From Dolomedes plantarius (taxonomy: Eukaryota; Arthropoda; Arachnida; Araneae; Dolomedidae): a DNA stretch of 64,000 bases. Within the stretch, counting starts at the first letter, position 1, and the number at the start of each line of letters is the position of its first letter. Below are positions 37,287 to 51,412 of this stretch, one piece after another. The DNA is taken from contig OU015490.1 of the NCBI GenBank assembly GCA_907164885.2, forward strand, positions 208,770,103 through 208,834,102, in the 5' to 3' direction. The notes below the pieces were generated by a model. That model was not told where the DNA came from and made no database searches. It was given only the letters and a program-made list of their open reading frames with translations. Both the position numbers and the translations under genes were made by a program.

Positions 37287-37590
37287 CCTCGCCATGTCCC
37301 TGTGACAATAGGCCTGTTAAACCAGAAAGACCCTCTGTAAGGTTAGACAGGGTCTTTCTGGTTTAACGGACTCAGCCCGTTAAACCAGAAAGATACCCCA
37401 ATTATATATACGCCCAAATGTCGCCCGATTTTGCTCTGTCAAAATTGGGTTGGCACCAGGCTAAATCGGACTCTGACCTTGTGGTGCCGTTATAAACAGG
37501 AACCGCACCACAGGATCACTAGCCTCTATAGAACTGGTCTGAAATGCTTCCAGCCAGAGGCGTTAGAAACTAAAACAGCAACAACAACAA
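37287..37590 (+). mobile_element. SINE-like 304-bp insertion with 10-bp target duplication
   Basis: AATTACAATT occurs exactly at 37277-37286 and 37591-37600, flanking this segment. The 3' end is ACAGCAACAACAACAA, an A-rich simple tail. The 5' part contains a 19-bp perfect hairpin (37316-37367) and a third copy of its arm at 37379. It ends the LTR-like block and is most likely a retroposed SINE-type sequence. Confidence 0.6.
37316..37367. repeat. perfect 19-bp hairpin plus third arm copy
   Basis: GTTAAACCAGAAAGACCCT and its exact inverse AGGGTCTTTCTGGTTTAAC are separated by 14 bp. GTTAAACCAGAAAGA recurs at 37379. Confidence 0.9.
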
Positions 37591-37999
37591 AATTACAATT
37601 GATTCAATTGTAATTATTGGTTACCTATTCCTTACGATTTTTTCTCATAAAGTCACCTGAAATATCTTACACATAGCGTTTGGAGTCATGTTCATGTAGG
37701 TTACTAGATACGTACATAAGCATTTCTATTCATAATTTCATTTAAAGCATAAATGTTATTTGCAATTTAGGCTTTCAAGGATTCGGTAGCTGGATTTTTT
37801 AATTATATCTCCAGATATTTTGCAGAATATAAAAATTTGGAAATCCTTTCAAGTTCTTACCATACACATCGTGTTATATTCCTGGTCAATATGCTGAAAA
37901 ATGTTAAAAAATATATATGCTATTCTATCATCTTGATTATGACAAAAATTTTAAAAAGTAAAATAGCGTTTATTATAGACATTATAAGGTCTATCTGGT

Positions 38000-39194
<1,195 letters not shown>

Positions 39195-39720
39195 ACCGAC
39201 CACCATCCGGATCACAGAATAGTGTTTTAGGCACTGATTATTAAACGAAATGGCTCCGACCGTGGCTATTTCGGTTACCAGAAATTTTATATTTTACGAA
39301 AATGCATCTCAGTCCATCCATTTCAATAGATAACTTCTCTGTATATGTAATAATATGTGTTTAAATTCCTACTTTGTCTAAAAGTAAGTTACACATGCGA
39401 CTCACTTTTGTAGAACCATTGTCTGAGATTATTGATGTATCTTGCAATAAAAGACCGTGATACACGAGGATTTGAAGGATCGGCCACGAAGAGGAAGACC
39501 CTCGTTGGCTGAGCCTCTTCCACTTCGTTATGCTAAGAATACTTATTTATTATATCCTTATCTCATCAAAAGATTTATTTGTAAATACCTATAGTAAGTT
39601 GGCATTAGGTGTTAATAAAACTTATAATTTTTTATATTTTATTAATCATTGTAGCAAATTTTATAACTTTCTAAATGCTCGCACCCGTAATATTTTATAA
39701 GATTATGGGATAAAAGAGAC

Positions 39721-39723
<3 letters not shown>
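39195..39723 (+). other. unassigned sequence with a possible transposase HTH-linker scrap
   Basis: A short frame at about 39450-39534 reads HEDLKDRPRRGRPSLAEP, resembling the linker behind the helix-turn-helix of mariner/Tc1 transposases. It is too short to be sure. Nothing else was recognised. Confidence 0.3.

Positions 39724-39814
<91 letters not shown>
39724..39814. repeat. (TA)n microsatellite
   Basis: About 91 bp of TA. Confidence 0.95.
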
Positions 39815-39818
<4 letters not shown>

Positions 39819-40680
39819 AGATCCCCTCTTCCCCCATCCCGAAAGAAGTTCCCACAGCGGCCATGCTGTCGGGGGATCGACGCTGAAAAAAAATATGTGT
39901 GGTTCGACGGGGACTATGTTGAGACGTGCTTGTAGTTTCAGATTCTTCAGTAGTGCTTCAGAGATATAAAACAAAGTAGGAGGACTTAGAACTTGAATCC
40001 ACCTCGTAACTGTTCTGAAATTTTAAGTAACTGGTATGGCTTAACTCCAGTGATTGAGCACAATTCACCTTCTAGAGCTGTTACGTAAATACTAAATCTT
40101 GTTCATATAGATTCATATATAATATTCAGTATGTTCTTCCCCAAAAAGCTAATTTTAATATAAAAATTCTGTTGTATAGATTTTTTACAAAAATATTCTT
40201 AAGCTGGCGATAAAAATCCGCCTACTTTAGCATTTTCTTCTATTCCCTAAAGATAGATTCATCTCTCTTTACATACTGCGAAGGATATTAGAGTAATCTT
40301 TTGAGAATGAAAAGGAAATTCACATATTTCTCACCGTGAGGCAATTAATGTATATTTTCACTACCGCCCGATTCTTCGGCCTCATAACTTTTTGGTTCTT
40401 TTATTTTATTCACTTTTTGTATTGGGCTCACTGAAATTTTTATTTTAGATAAAAATTTTATGACGAGTACCACATTCATAATCTGTTAATTATTTGAATG
40501 AAGTCAAAAGCACTCTGCATTTCATTTGCTTACGAATTTTACAAGCTTAGAATTTGAATCCTTTAGTTATAATAGTATAAAATGGTAGTACGAAAAAAGG
40601 AAGTATTTCGATAAGTTTCTGCCTGGAGATAAACATATGTCATACGCCAATTAACGATGAATCAACATGGAGAAATTTTA
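39815..40680. other. unassigned sequence
   Basis: AT-rich, without a supported gene or terminal repeat, up to the TTAA of the piggyBac-like MITE at 40681. Confidence 0.35.
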
Positions 40681-40843
40681 TTAACCCTTCAGTTGGCGCG
40701 CTAATTTTTGGAACACCAGCAGGCGCTCGTGGCACAAAGTCCAACGTCTCTTTGAACCTTGATTATTGCTTTTGTAATACACTTTTTTTGAGATTGAAAA
40801 TAATAATTCTGTGTTTTATCACAAGCTATAAAATGTTAATAAT

Positions 40844-41040
<197 letters not shown>

Positions 41041-41140
41041 GGCCAAAGAATGAAGATACAATCGCCTTATTTCAGAACTGCCCAGTTTATTGGATCTAAG
41101 GACAACTTCCAAATTCATTACTATTATGTCCAAAAACCTA

Positions 41141-41327
41141 GGAGCCGGACGTTGGCCGAATGTCTAGGGCTTTGGCATTCGGAAACAAAGTCTGTGGGTT
41201 CGAATCCCAAGCTTGGCATGGACGTCTGTATCTGTTCGGAATCGGCTTTAAGGAGTAAGTCCCGGTCTAATTAGCCCTTGTGTAGCAAAAGTTGACAGTA
41301 GTGCTCCAAACAAAACAAAACCAAACG
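41141..41327 (+). mobile_element. tRNA-derived SINE with 9-bp target duplication
   Basis: AAAAACCTA at 41132-41140 and 41328-41336 flanks the insertion. Inside are an A-box-like TGGCCGAATGTCTAGGG and a B-box GGGTTCGAATCCC. A tRNA-like first ~75 nt (GAGCCGGACG..) is followed by an unrelated body and a CAAACAAAACAAAACC tail. The homologous MITE at 18952-19606 lacks it. Confidence 0.88.
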
Positions 41328-41714
41328 AAAAACCTAAAAAAATGAGATTCTCCATCTTCGTGATATGCGGGATACCGTCTAATAGCTGCACATTTGATCG
41401 ACTACAACAACACCTTATATTATCGTATTGTTATGCAGTATAATAGCGGGTTTACCTTGGTTAAATCACGACTAGAAATGAACGGAAAGGAATACAATGA
41501 TCAGAAAATCATACCTGCGTTAGACAGGGTGTAAACTGCTTAGAACATTCAAAACTTACATGGAAAAACAAACCATTCAAAATTACGAAGATGTTGCACT
41601 TTGTACACGGGTGCGTCCGCTGAAGGTTTAAGGAGAAGATATGAAGTCTATTACGTCTTCTTGTATTTTCAACTTCCTAGTGTATGTGCTCTTCAAGGGG
41701 AAAAAAAAAAGGAT

Positions 41715-42318
41715 TCCTTAGAACTTGAATGCTCTTCGTACTAATTTGTCCAGTGTTTAGGATTTCAAGTATAATATTTTGAATGTATAATTCAAGTGGC
41801 ATTGCAATATTCGAATATATCAAGTATATTTAGGATTTCAAGTATAATATCAACTATAATATTTTGAATATAAATTAATTCATATATAACCATAGCGGTC
41901 CGTTTTATAGTAGTTGGCAGAACAAGTTGCCACTACGTGGATGTGTGCCAAAGTTTCACTATGTACACGTATGTTTCTGTACTAATCCAGGTAGGGAATA
42001 ATGTTTGTTCACCCAAAGGGGTTTCCCTTAGTAGAACAAACAATGTCAGTACTGGCGAATGTCCTTTGGATAAATGTGTAGGTGTGCACTAAAAACACAC
42101 TTACGTAAGTATATAAATCGTTTAACGCTCCTGCAAACTTCTAGAATTTAGACAGATATTAATGGAACACCACATAGTTAGCGTGTAAGAAAGAAAAAAT
42201 ATAGTTTCCATTAATTTCATATGTAAGCTGAAGTACAATCATCCAGTCTTTTGTATTGAATACTCAATTTCAAAATATCAACGTTTAGGAAATCAGAAAT
42301 TCTTATTTTAGTCTATAG
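41715..42318 (+). repeat. inverted duplication, left arm part 2
   Basis: Matches 45705-46785 in reverse complement, minus the two insertions found there. Landmarks are ACTAATTTGTCCAGTGTTTAG, GAATATAAATTAATTCATAT, ACGTATGTTTCTGTACT, ACTTCTAGAATTTA, AGCTGAAGTACA and TAGTCTATA. It is interrupted at 42319 by a hAT-like element and resumes at about 43450. Confidence 0.85.
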
Positions 42319-43426
<1,108 letters not shown>

Positions 43427-43449
43427 GTCTAAAAGGACCAGTAGATCTT

Positions 43450-43635
43450 AGACACCCTCTTAGACACTGAGACCGATTTATACATTACCTACTTTCATCT
43501 TAAACTGTGATTAGTCCATCGGCTAATTTTGCGTTTAAATGCGTATGAAAAGGTGTTTCGCACGTCGTTTTGTTACAAACCTAGAGGCTGGTATCATTCT
43601 TTGCAATAATCTAAGATCTCTGGAATATTTTACAA
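43450..43635 (+). repeat. inverted duplication, left arm part 3
   Basis: Matches the inverse of 45522-45715: CTAATTTTGCGTTTAAATGCGTATG, CTAGAGGCTGG, GATCTCTGGAATA (reported in pieces of at most 20 bases: CTAATTTTGCGTTTAAA, GCGTATG). Beyond 43635 the similarity stops. Confidence 0.85.
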
Positions 43636-43829
43636 CTGTGCCAGATGCCCCTGATGTGCAAACTCTGTTACTGAAAACACTGCAACCGTCAGCTTGACGC
43701 GTTATCCAGTCTGGGTGTAAAAAAAAATTGTTTATTCAAATATGTCCCTTGATGGTTTCATTTAAGAAAGAAAGTGCATGAGCTCGAGTGCTCTGCGATA
43801 TATGAATTCTGTATTCGCTCTGTAATTAA

Positions 43830-44438
43830 CCCTCTAACAATACGGTGCTTGTCGGATCCGACCCAAGGGAGTGTTTTCCCTCTCCCGTATTCTCCCCTCT
43901 CATTGCAAGTCGAGGAGGGTCGAGTTGACACGGAACCCTACCAGAGAGATCTACTAGACCCCCTACTTAAGATAGGAATAAGGAAATATGAGTGTCTTTG
44001 TTGAAAACCATTATTCAAGATCAATAGTAATTTTTAAAAAAAAATTAAGTTAGATTTTTAAATTTTTTTTATTTCTATTTTTAAGGCCAGGATTTGTCTT
44101 GTCAGTATACATTACTTTTAACATTTTTTGCTCGGAGAGTTGGTTTCACTAACTTCTAACACTAGGTAGACTAAATTATATATTCGACCTAATATATACG
44201 ACATTCTGTGTAAATGCCAAACACATTTTTTTATTTAGCAAAATTACAAATCATTGTTCATTTTTTTCTGCAAAAAGGGTTTTATTTCATGTAAAATATT
44301 ACCAGTAAATGTTATTATACAACAAATATGCTTATTGTGTACTTATTTCTACCAAAAACCTCATCAAAAAAGAGATAGGGTCGGATCAGATTCGACCGTA
44401 CCCTATATTTAATCTAAAACTACCGTACCATTAGAGGA
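43830..44438. mobile_element. piggyBac-like MITE (third family)
   Basis: TTAA at 43826-43829 precedes CCCTCTAACAATACGGTGCT. The right end is the inverse of CCTCTAATGGTACGGTAG, with a decayed TTAA. Inside both ends is a GTCGGATC-GATCCGAC-like palindrome (43851-43862 and 44388-44402). No transposase. 609 bp. Confidence 0.75.
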
Positions 44439-44648
44439 TAAATATGTTAAAATGTTAAGAATTAGTATGAATTATTGGGCCTTAGAGGGATACATTTATT
44501 AAACAACTAATAAATAGTACAAAAGCGATTCACCCAATAAGTAGACAAATGAAATATATATTCCGCACGCTTAGTAAATTACAGATTATTTTTAAAACGA
44601 AATGCATGACATAATGTACATAAAAAAAATGCTACACTGTTGGTTATA

Positions 44649-45210
44649 CAGTAGAGTCCCGATAATCCAATCTTCGGTAATCCGAAAGTCCGCTTAATCC
44701 GAAACCAAAAGTCAAAAAGAACTAAGTTTACAATAAAACTACAGTGATACTAAGTAATATAAAGTATTTTTCTGAAAATTACAAGAAAATTCAAAGTTAG
44801 ACAACATTACTATAATAAAGTAGGACATAGTAGAAAAAACAACACGTATTCATTCTAATGCTAAACTGACACTAACAGTAACGACGCACCTCTCCAACTG
44901 CCGAGCACTGTGACGTAATTGTTAGAATAACTTACACTCTACTGTACTGTACTAGGCAGCGTTCCGCTATCTTATCACCCATTTCATTCCGAGATTTCGT
45001 TATGTTTAGACAGACCTAATAAAATAAACTTTGTAATCACACGGATTTTGTAATATTTATGTAATCCTACGTAAAATGTAGTATTTATGTAATCACACGC
45101 TAATATGTAATTTTATTTTATTTTAAGAATGATTTCCCTTAATCCGAAATATTCGATAATCCGAAAAGGGCCTGGTCCCAATCATTTCGGATATTATCGG
45201 GACTCCACTG
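44649..45210. mobile_element. Tigger/pogo-like MITE
   Basis: 562 bp between TA dinucleotides (44647-44648, 45211-45212). TIRs are CAGTAGAGTCCCGATAATCC and, on the other strand, CAGTGGAGTCCCGATAATAT. Internal TAATCCGAAA repeats are typical of the Tigger/pogo group. No coding. Confidence 0.9.
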
Positions 45211-46154
45211 TACTAAGAACTCTGAATACTAGATCGTTAAACGATGACGAATTTGTTGTATTCTAATGCCGTTAATCACGATCATAAAAAAGTATTTGAA
45301 TATAATTGTGGATATACTGCAGATTCTGGAGAAAATGATGGCTGAGGATGATAACTTTTATAAATTATTCGAAATTCGGCGCTAAAATAGCAAACAATGT
45401 AGCATTTTTCTTGATAAACATTCTATTATATACTTTATTTTCACGACTAACTGTAATTTACTAAGCGCGAAACATATTATTTAACCTATCTACATTTAAC
45501 GTAAACCGCTTTTACACTATTTATTATTTGTAATGTATTCCAGAGATCACACATTATTGCAGGGGATTATTCCAGCCTCTAGTTTTGTTAGAAAACGATG
45601 AGCCAATGACCATACGCTTTTAAACGCAAAATTAGGAGATGGACTAAGCCAGGGCTAAGCTGAAAGTGAGTAACGTATAAATCCGCCTCAAGCACTAAGA
45701 GGATTAGTATAGACTATAACTGGAATGTCTGGTTTGCGAAATGTTGAAATTAAGTATTAATGTTTAGAAATTAAGTATTTGGCGTAAAATACTGAATGGC
45801 TGTACTTCAGCTTAGAGAGGAAATTAATTAAACGGATTTCTTCCTTACACACTAACTCAACATGTTTTCAATTAATTTATGCTTAAATTCTAGAAGTACA
45901 CGCTACCGTTAATCGATTTGTATACTCATATGTGTATGTGTGTGTGTATTTAATCACTTATCCTAACGATTTTTGCCTAAATTCTCCGCTATACGTCGTC
46001 CTTTACTATAGGAGAACCCACTGCGTTAAATAACAGTACTCAATATGAGGTACAGTACAGAAACATGCGTGCATATGGCGTGACTCGAACACACATGCAC
46101 GAGTTGGCAATTTGCGACGCCATGTATAATATAACTTTGGCCGCTATACAAATA

Positions 46155-46402
46155 CGAAGGCCTTATTTGAATAGTGGCCCAACTGCATTCTTGTTCATTT
46201 TGAGATACAAAGCCTTAAAGTCTAATGAGTGCTGAGAAATGACTGCTGATGTTTCATTTGAAATGTCCTCTGTTGGCTGTAGAAATAAGCTGGCGGAGTA
46301 CCAGTTTAAAAATAAGATAGAAATTACTTGTATGGTCATGAAAGTGAGGCTAACTCCATATTTTTAAAGTGAAGTTGGACCACTATTCAAATAAGTCCTT
46401 CA
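46155..46402. mobile_element. mariner-like MITE with empty site in the other arm
   Basis: 248 bp between TA dinucleotides. TIRs are CGAAGGCCTTATTTGAATAG and, inverse, TGAAGGACTTATTTGAATAG, extending about 28 bp. The left arm keeps the uninterrupted site (AATTCATATATAACC near 41880), showing insertion at one TA that became two. Confidence 0.9.
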
Positions 46403-46430
46403 TATATGAATTAATTTATATTCCTAAATA

Positions 46431-46690
46431 GGGTCTGAGACAACCTGGGGGTAACGCGTTGGTCTTCAAACGGAGGGTACTCCGTTCAAATCCCGACAAG
46501 AGCTAATAAAGCTTACGTGTCTATGCCAGATATCGGCACGTTAAATCCTCAAACTGGAAATTCGCTCCATGTATTTAGAGGGGCGGAGTAGGGTACGAAC
46601 ACCTAAATAACCAGCCTGAGTGTGCTTGGGAAAAATTGAGGTTGAACCAGGAAGAACCTGTTGGTGCTGCAGATAAATAGTACTCAACAC
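46431..46690 (+). mobile_element. tRNA-derived SINE
   Basis: A-box-like GGGGGTAACGCGTTGG and B-box-like CCGTTCAAATCCC lie about 35 nt apart. A ~180-nt body and an AAATAGTACTC end follow. Absent from the homologous left arm at about 41790-41860, which supports insertion. A different tRNA ancestor from the SINE at 41141. Confidence 0.7.
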
Positions 46691-47757
46691 TTTTACCCGT
46701 TATATTGTTCGAATGCCTCTCGACCAGTGTCTACGCATTAAAATAATTTCAAAGTATCCTTGAATACCCTAAACACTAGATTAGTATGAATAATAGTAGA
46801 TCCATAATTTTGTCATATTCGTCTTAACAAGCAGACTGTTTGAAATACTCTCGAAAATAATGTCTTCTAAAAATTTAATTATGAATTCTTAAATTAGGCT
46901 TCATTCGCAGAACGAAATTATACAAGAATGAGAAATTTCCATTATCCTTTGTCATCGTGCACATATTCTGATTTTAAATTTCTATGACATAGACGAGAGG
47001 TTTTACTTAAAAATTCAATAACTGATGTCGAATTTTAAGCTGCGCTCTTGGTTAAATGATGCTAAAAATTTAAATCATTACCATGGACTGCTCGTTGTTT
47101 TGTTCTGTTGGGGAGTCATATGAATTAAGTACTGCATTATCTCATTTATTTGTCTTTCAGAACATCATGAACAATTACCACCTTCTTACTGTCGTAAACG
47201 TTATTTATCGGTAACAGATTATTGTTGAAGGGGAATTTTACATATCTGCAAGCTTAATTAAGAAGCTATTGTTCCCTTCGAGAGCCAAAGATGGATAACT
47301 CCAACAAATTAGAAGTTATGTATGAGATTCTCAGCAACTTCCATTATTATGCAGATTGAGAAATTTAATTAATTCGGATACCTCTTTGTACGTTCTCGTA
47401 ATATTTCATTATTTTACAGTTATTGATTTCGCTTTGAAGCTACGTTAGCAATTTTGATGTATCCTGTTGTTTGTTACATTATATTTAAAATATATTATAT
47501 GCTATAAATAGATAAATCAAGTAAATACGTTATGAAATTATTATAAAAATTGCAGTTTCAACTGCTCACTTAAGAAACTGACGTTTTTGATTTATTTGGC
47601 AGGGTACTGTTTTTTTATGAATATGGAAAATAAGCTTGGAATTTTGTCCCATTATATATGCCTAAGGTTGGTAAAAAATTCTTAATATTATACCAAATAG
47701 ATAAAAACAGAATTGAAGCAATCAAAATTATCTCTTATGCAATCATATATGCAAAAA

Positions 47758-47953
47758 ATATATGCACCCAGAAAGAATAGAGCTACTATCACGAAACTTG
47801 GCAGGAAAGTAGTCTGGTAAGAGAAATGGAAATGATTAAAATTTCGACGCAAATGAGACAAGGGTAGGAGCGCCATGCGCATGTGATATACGCAGCTGGG
47901 AGAGTATAAAATCATGATTGCTGATGCCATAGGGTTATTCAAACAAATCTGTC
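47758..47953 (-). repeat. dispersed repeat pair with 62268-62473 (inverted)
   Basis: Both read, in the same relative orientation, TTTGTTTGAATAACCC, ATGCGCAT, GTCTCAT, TACCAGACTAC, and TTTCTGGGTGCATATATTTT. Their short frames translate alike (start MNNPM, end FLGAYIF), which more likely reflects recent common origin than coding. The copy at 62 kb continues to GTGACAGAGTGTA, a plausible Tc1-type end. Confidence 0.7.
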
Positions 47954-47959
47954 AACGTC

Positions 47960-48440
47960 GATGGAAGGTATTGTGAGTTGTATAGCCCCCGGAGGTAGGG
48001 AATAATATCTGGGGGACACGATAGTCAATTGTAACATACGACTATCATGCCGTAGCGTGTTCAGAAATAAATACAAGCTTAAACTTAAATAAGTTTAATC
48101 GTCAAAATAAAACTATAACTAAATACATAAAAACATAGTACAACTTTCACAACTTGGAAAGGATAATTTAAATTATTCCTGATTCCTGCAGGAAAAGAGA
48201 GCGTGTGTAACGAGCTAAAAACAAACTGGCTTTATAAATTGGTGTTCACCTTCTGGCAAAATAAGGCATGCGCAGAAATGCTTATTACGTTGCTTTTACA
48301 GCGAAAATTAGAGTACAGAAAATTTGCATAAAATCGCAAATATGCGATTCAGTGAAAATATTTTTGCCCGAGAACACGGCGACACCTCACCACTCCCCGT
48401 GCAGAAAAAGGGTAAAAATAAGAAAAGATTATTTTTTAGA
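47960..48440 (-). other. possible 3' LTR region of the gypsy remnant
   Basis: Downstream (minus strand) of the integrase end, beginning near GGGGAGTGGTGAGGTGTCGC. It includes a TATAAAGCC motif near 48230. No second LTR was recognised, so this is tentative. Confidence 0.3.
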
Positions 48441-49190
48441 CTTTAAATTTTTCTCACGGGTTTTGAAACTCTGACGGATTTGGTAATCACTAATTCTTTA
48501 TTGGAAATATGTGGGATGTCACCAGTGACCTCAGGCTGAAAAATTAAAGCTGGCTTGACTCTATCAATCGAAACTGTTTGATGTTTACCATTAACAACAA
48601 TTTTAAACAGTTTTTCCGTTCTCGAAACAACAGGAAAAGGCCCTGGATAACGAGGGACTTATGGCCTCCTCACGTTGTCAGTCCTCAAAAAAATATAACC
48701 ACATTTGCTCAAATCCTTTGAGACTCATAGATTAGGTTTGGAATGACTTTGTGTAGGAATCTCTCGAATCTTACTGATACACCTTTGAAATTTTTCAATT
48801 AGGTTAGGAGAAATGCTTTTAAGGTGATGTCCTTCGAACAATTCACCGGGCAATCTAAGCGTGCTTCCGTAAACTAATTTCGTGGGGGAAGCTTTCAGAT
48901 CCTCGCGAACCGCTGAACGTATGTAAAGAAGCAGGAGGGGGATAGTATCGGTCCAGTGAATCCAGTCAACCGCCATAATCGCCCCTTCAATACTCGATGA
49001 AATTTTTCAACAATACGATTCTCTTCAGGATGATAAGCTCTTGTCCGTTTTCATACAGTTCCAGACAAATCGCTGCGGTAAAATCGCAGCGGGGCTTTAT
49101 TTCCAGGATGGGAAAGATTGTGCATAGAGTCAAAAATCTGTCTCCTCCAATTTATCCGGTAAGACTCGCGGGTGCCATTTTATGACCCCA
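48440..49190 (-). pseudogene. Ty3/gypsy integrase remnant
   Basis: Read downward from 49190: an H2C2-type piece (RRQIFDSMHNLSHPGNKAPL) jumps directly to the end of the integrase core (TRAYHPEENRIVEKFHR with the catalytic E). The D-containing middle is therefore deleted. After a frameshift come WTDTIPLLLLYIR, EDLKASPTKLVYG, TLRLPGELF (48725-48976). The C-terminal module follows: a GPFPVVSRTEKLFKIVVNGK piece, then VSIDRVKPA. Several stops are present. Order and motifs are those of gypsy pol. Non-functional. Confidence 0.88.
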
Positions 49191-49339
49191 CGTCTACCAA
49201 GAATACCAATTTCAAGAAATCTAGAACCTAACATTCCTTTCTTATCAGTTGTTAGTGAGTATAACACGACCTTCTTCCTTTTGTAACTGATTAGAAGGAA
49301 TTCCAGGCATTATTCATTCCTTAGTAAACATTGTGTCTG

Positions 49340-50342
49340 TTTCTGGGGTCATTCAAGGACCCCGCGCGTCTAAACGTTTCTCTCACAGACTCGGTGCCTT
49401 CTTGTTATCGACACGTATCGCTTGTCGCTTTTAGTTCAGTTTATTGCCTGTTGCTAAAAAAGCCCACTCCTTATGAAAAAGAAATGGAACGTTTACGGAA
49501 ACTTCTTGATGAAGTGAAAGTATGAAAATTCGGATATGGGCGATTATGACAATGTAATTGAAACTCTTGAAGATAGCCTTTCTGATCACGAAAGTTTTAG
49601 CGAATACGATACAGAATCAGAAGAACATAGGGACACTGAAAGTGGAGGAGAAGCAAATAACTCTGAATTTATTTTAGCAAAAGATGGTGGGAAGTGGAAG
49701 AAAGAAAAATTCAGGCAGAATGTTCGAACACGGCATCACAATATTGTGATTACATATTAGTGATTACGGAAAGAAGCGATTGGAAGTATATCTGATGGAT
49801 TACGAACGGAAATAGAAAAAAACTATCCTCCAGGTGATGAACCAGAAAACAAAAACAGTTTCAAAAGGAAGGTGTAAGTTTTGTTAGTGAAATCGGGTAT
49901 AAAAACAACTGGCACATGCCAAATGTGTAACACTTTTGTTTGCAAGGGACACCTATTTTGTGTATGCAACGCATGTATGCAAACAGAAAAAGAATGATTC
50001 GATATTATTGTTATATAACTTCATATTTCTTTTAAATTTAATTAAATATTATGTTAATAGTGTAGCACTATTGTTATCTCTTTGAATTATTTTTATAGTT
50101 TTTTTAACAGATTTGACTGCTAACTGTAAAAAGAAGGAAATGAAATTATTTTACTATTTCGTAACTGAAAACAATTGAATAAGACTTTGATTAATTGGCA
50201 ATATAATCTAAATGGCTAAAAAAATGAAAAGCCATATCTGGTTCTGATAAAAATAAAATATTTAAATCACTTATAAGTTTGGGGTCATTGTATAACCCCC
50301 GCGCGTCATTCTGTTCATCTAGGAGGCGCGCATCCTGCCGGG
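49340..50342 (+). mobile_element. piggyBac-like element remnant within the gypsy remnant
   Basis: The right end CCTGCCGGG abuts TTAA at 50343-50346. A subterminal palindromic motif GGGGTCATT-AA-GACCCC followed by CGCGCGTC appears at about 49349 and again (decayed) at 50281. A left TTAA/TIR was not found. It splits gypsy sequence at 48.4-49.2 and 50.8-51.4 kb, so it inserted later. Confidence 0.7.
49536..49997 (+). pseudogene. piggyBac-like transposase, N- and C-terminal scraps
   Basis: The frame 49536-49760 gives an acidic N-terminus (LEDSLSDHESFSEYDTESEE) followed by KWKKEKFRQNVRTR, as in PGBD4-like transposases. After a stop a short late segment leads to a C-terminal cysteine cluster (TGTCQMCNTFVCKGHLFC, then CNACMQTEKE and TGA at 49995). 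The whole catalytic domain with its aspartates is missing: a deletion derivative, inactive. Confidence 0.82.
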
Positions 50343-50809
50343 TTAACTGGAATAAATGTCCAAATAATATCATTAGAATCATCACAATCAATTTTGTTTT
50401 TGTAAGAGGGAAATGTCATAAGCTTTAGGTCTAGACCTACAGAATTTTTATTTTCTAAATATTCTTTTACATCAGGATCAATAACCTGATCCGTAGCTAA
50501 CTGATACGGATTCAATACAGTGAGTTAATAACCTGATTTTTATTATGGTTTGATTTTCAGTATTAGGATTAAAAAGTTGTGGAAATTTGGCTATAATCCC
50601 ATCACATGGCCATCTAGTGGATTAAGACATAAATCTGAGAACCATATATATAGAACGTATAATTGAAAGTGACATCTCACTCTCTTGAATATGTATATTC
50701 TTCATATCTATACATATAGGAAAATGTTCTAAAAAATAGGCACTCAAGATAGGTTTATTAAAATCAGCCACTATAAGATTCCACGTAAAATTTCGCCTAA
50801 GTCCGAAAT

Positions 50810-51412
50810 CGAGTTCTCATCGTATTACGTCATATGTCTTTATCACAGTACCATTGGTAGCATACAAATTAAGTTCAGCGGGAGCCTTCCGAAAAGTAAG
50901 CTTTTTTGGAAAACAGCTAATAGAAGCGCCGGAACCAACTAAACATTTTGTGCGAGTAAAACGCTCGTATATAAAGAGTCGGCTACCAGCACAAACATCG
51001 TCTATGGCCGACACAGCAGACGTGCTTAACAGTTTTCCGTACACACTTACGAGCATCATTTTTAAATTTGCAATGATACCAGCAATACTTTTTAATTTTA
51101 GAAGGTGACTTAGCTGTAGCACTGTCATTTTGAAAACCATGATATCTTTTGCGAAAATTGTGAACCACTGGTTTACGAGACATTTCCTCTACCTTAAGTT
51201 TTAAATCGGCAATTTCTTTTTTAAGTGTTTGAAATAGGGAACTTTCCATATGTGTATCAGAAGCCGCGATGATGTTAACAGAACTCTCATAAATGAAAAG
51301 GCGAATTAGACTTCAACTTCTGCAAACCAAATTTCTGCATCAGCTTCCCAAAATTTTGGCTCTTGAAATGCTACGCTACAAATATCATGAGAAACAGTAT
51401 CCCCATCCATTA
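50810..51412 (-). pseudogene. Ty3/gypsy gag-protease remnant
   Basis: From 51412 the minus strand reads a gag start (FQEPKFWEADAEIWFAEVE), then a stop. Next come a coiled LKKEIADLKLKVEEMSRK segment and the CWYH-KF--DARKC motif seen at the gag end of spider/arthropod gypsy elements. A frame change leads to the protease region: SRLFI-ER, then CLVGSGASISCFPKKL where an aspartic protease should read D-[ST]-G, so the catalytic Asp is lost. The reverse transcriptase is not seen between here and the integrase part. Confidence 0.82.

Larger units (their letters stand above)
35290..37290 (-). repeat. LTR-like block, same family as 60.7-62.0 kb
   Basis: On the minus strand a purine-rich part (GGCCAATGAGATTGG, GAGATATGG) is followed by a mixed-GC part and an AT-rich part ending near 35424. 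The end (35424-35512) matches 61908-61999 on the plus strand closely (TTTAATC-TT-CAATGT, CTAACRCTATA, GAAAAGRGGATG). The purine-rich part also shares AATATRGCCAAT with 61090-61105. The order suggests U3-R-U5 of a long LTR. Hydrophobic plus-strand frames here are artefacts of the pyrimidine-rich strand. Confidence 0.45.
45522..47745 (-). repeat. inverted duplication, right arm
   Basis: The reverse complement of this segment matches, in order, 38000-38990, 41715-42318 and 43450-43635. Relative to the left arm it carries a SINE (46431-46690) and a TA-flanked MITE (46155-46402), and lacks the TA tracts, piggyBac-like MITE and hAT element found there. No coding frame. The unit could be an unclassified long non-coding element present twice in opposite orientation. 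Confidence 0.88.

Noticed and set aside
36480..37305. Two hydrophobic frames that look like membrane proteins
   Set aside because: They are the pyrimidine-rich strand of a tandemly duplicated LTR-like segment; the duplicated frames are identical only because the DNA is duplicated.
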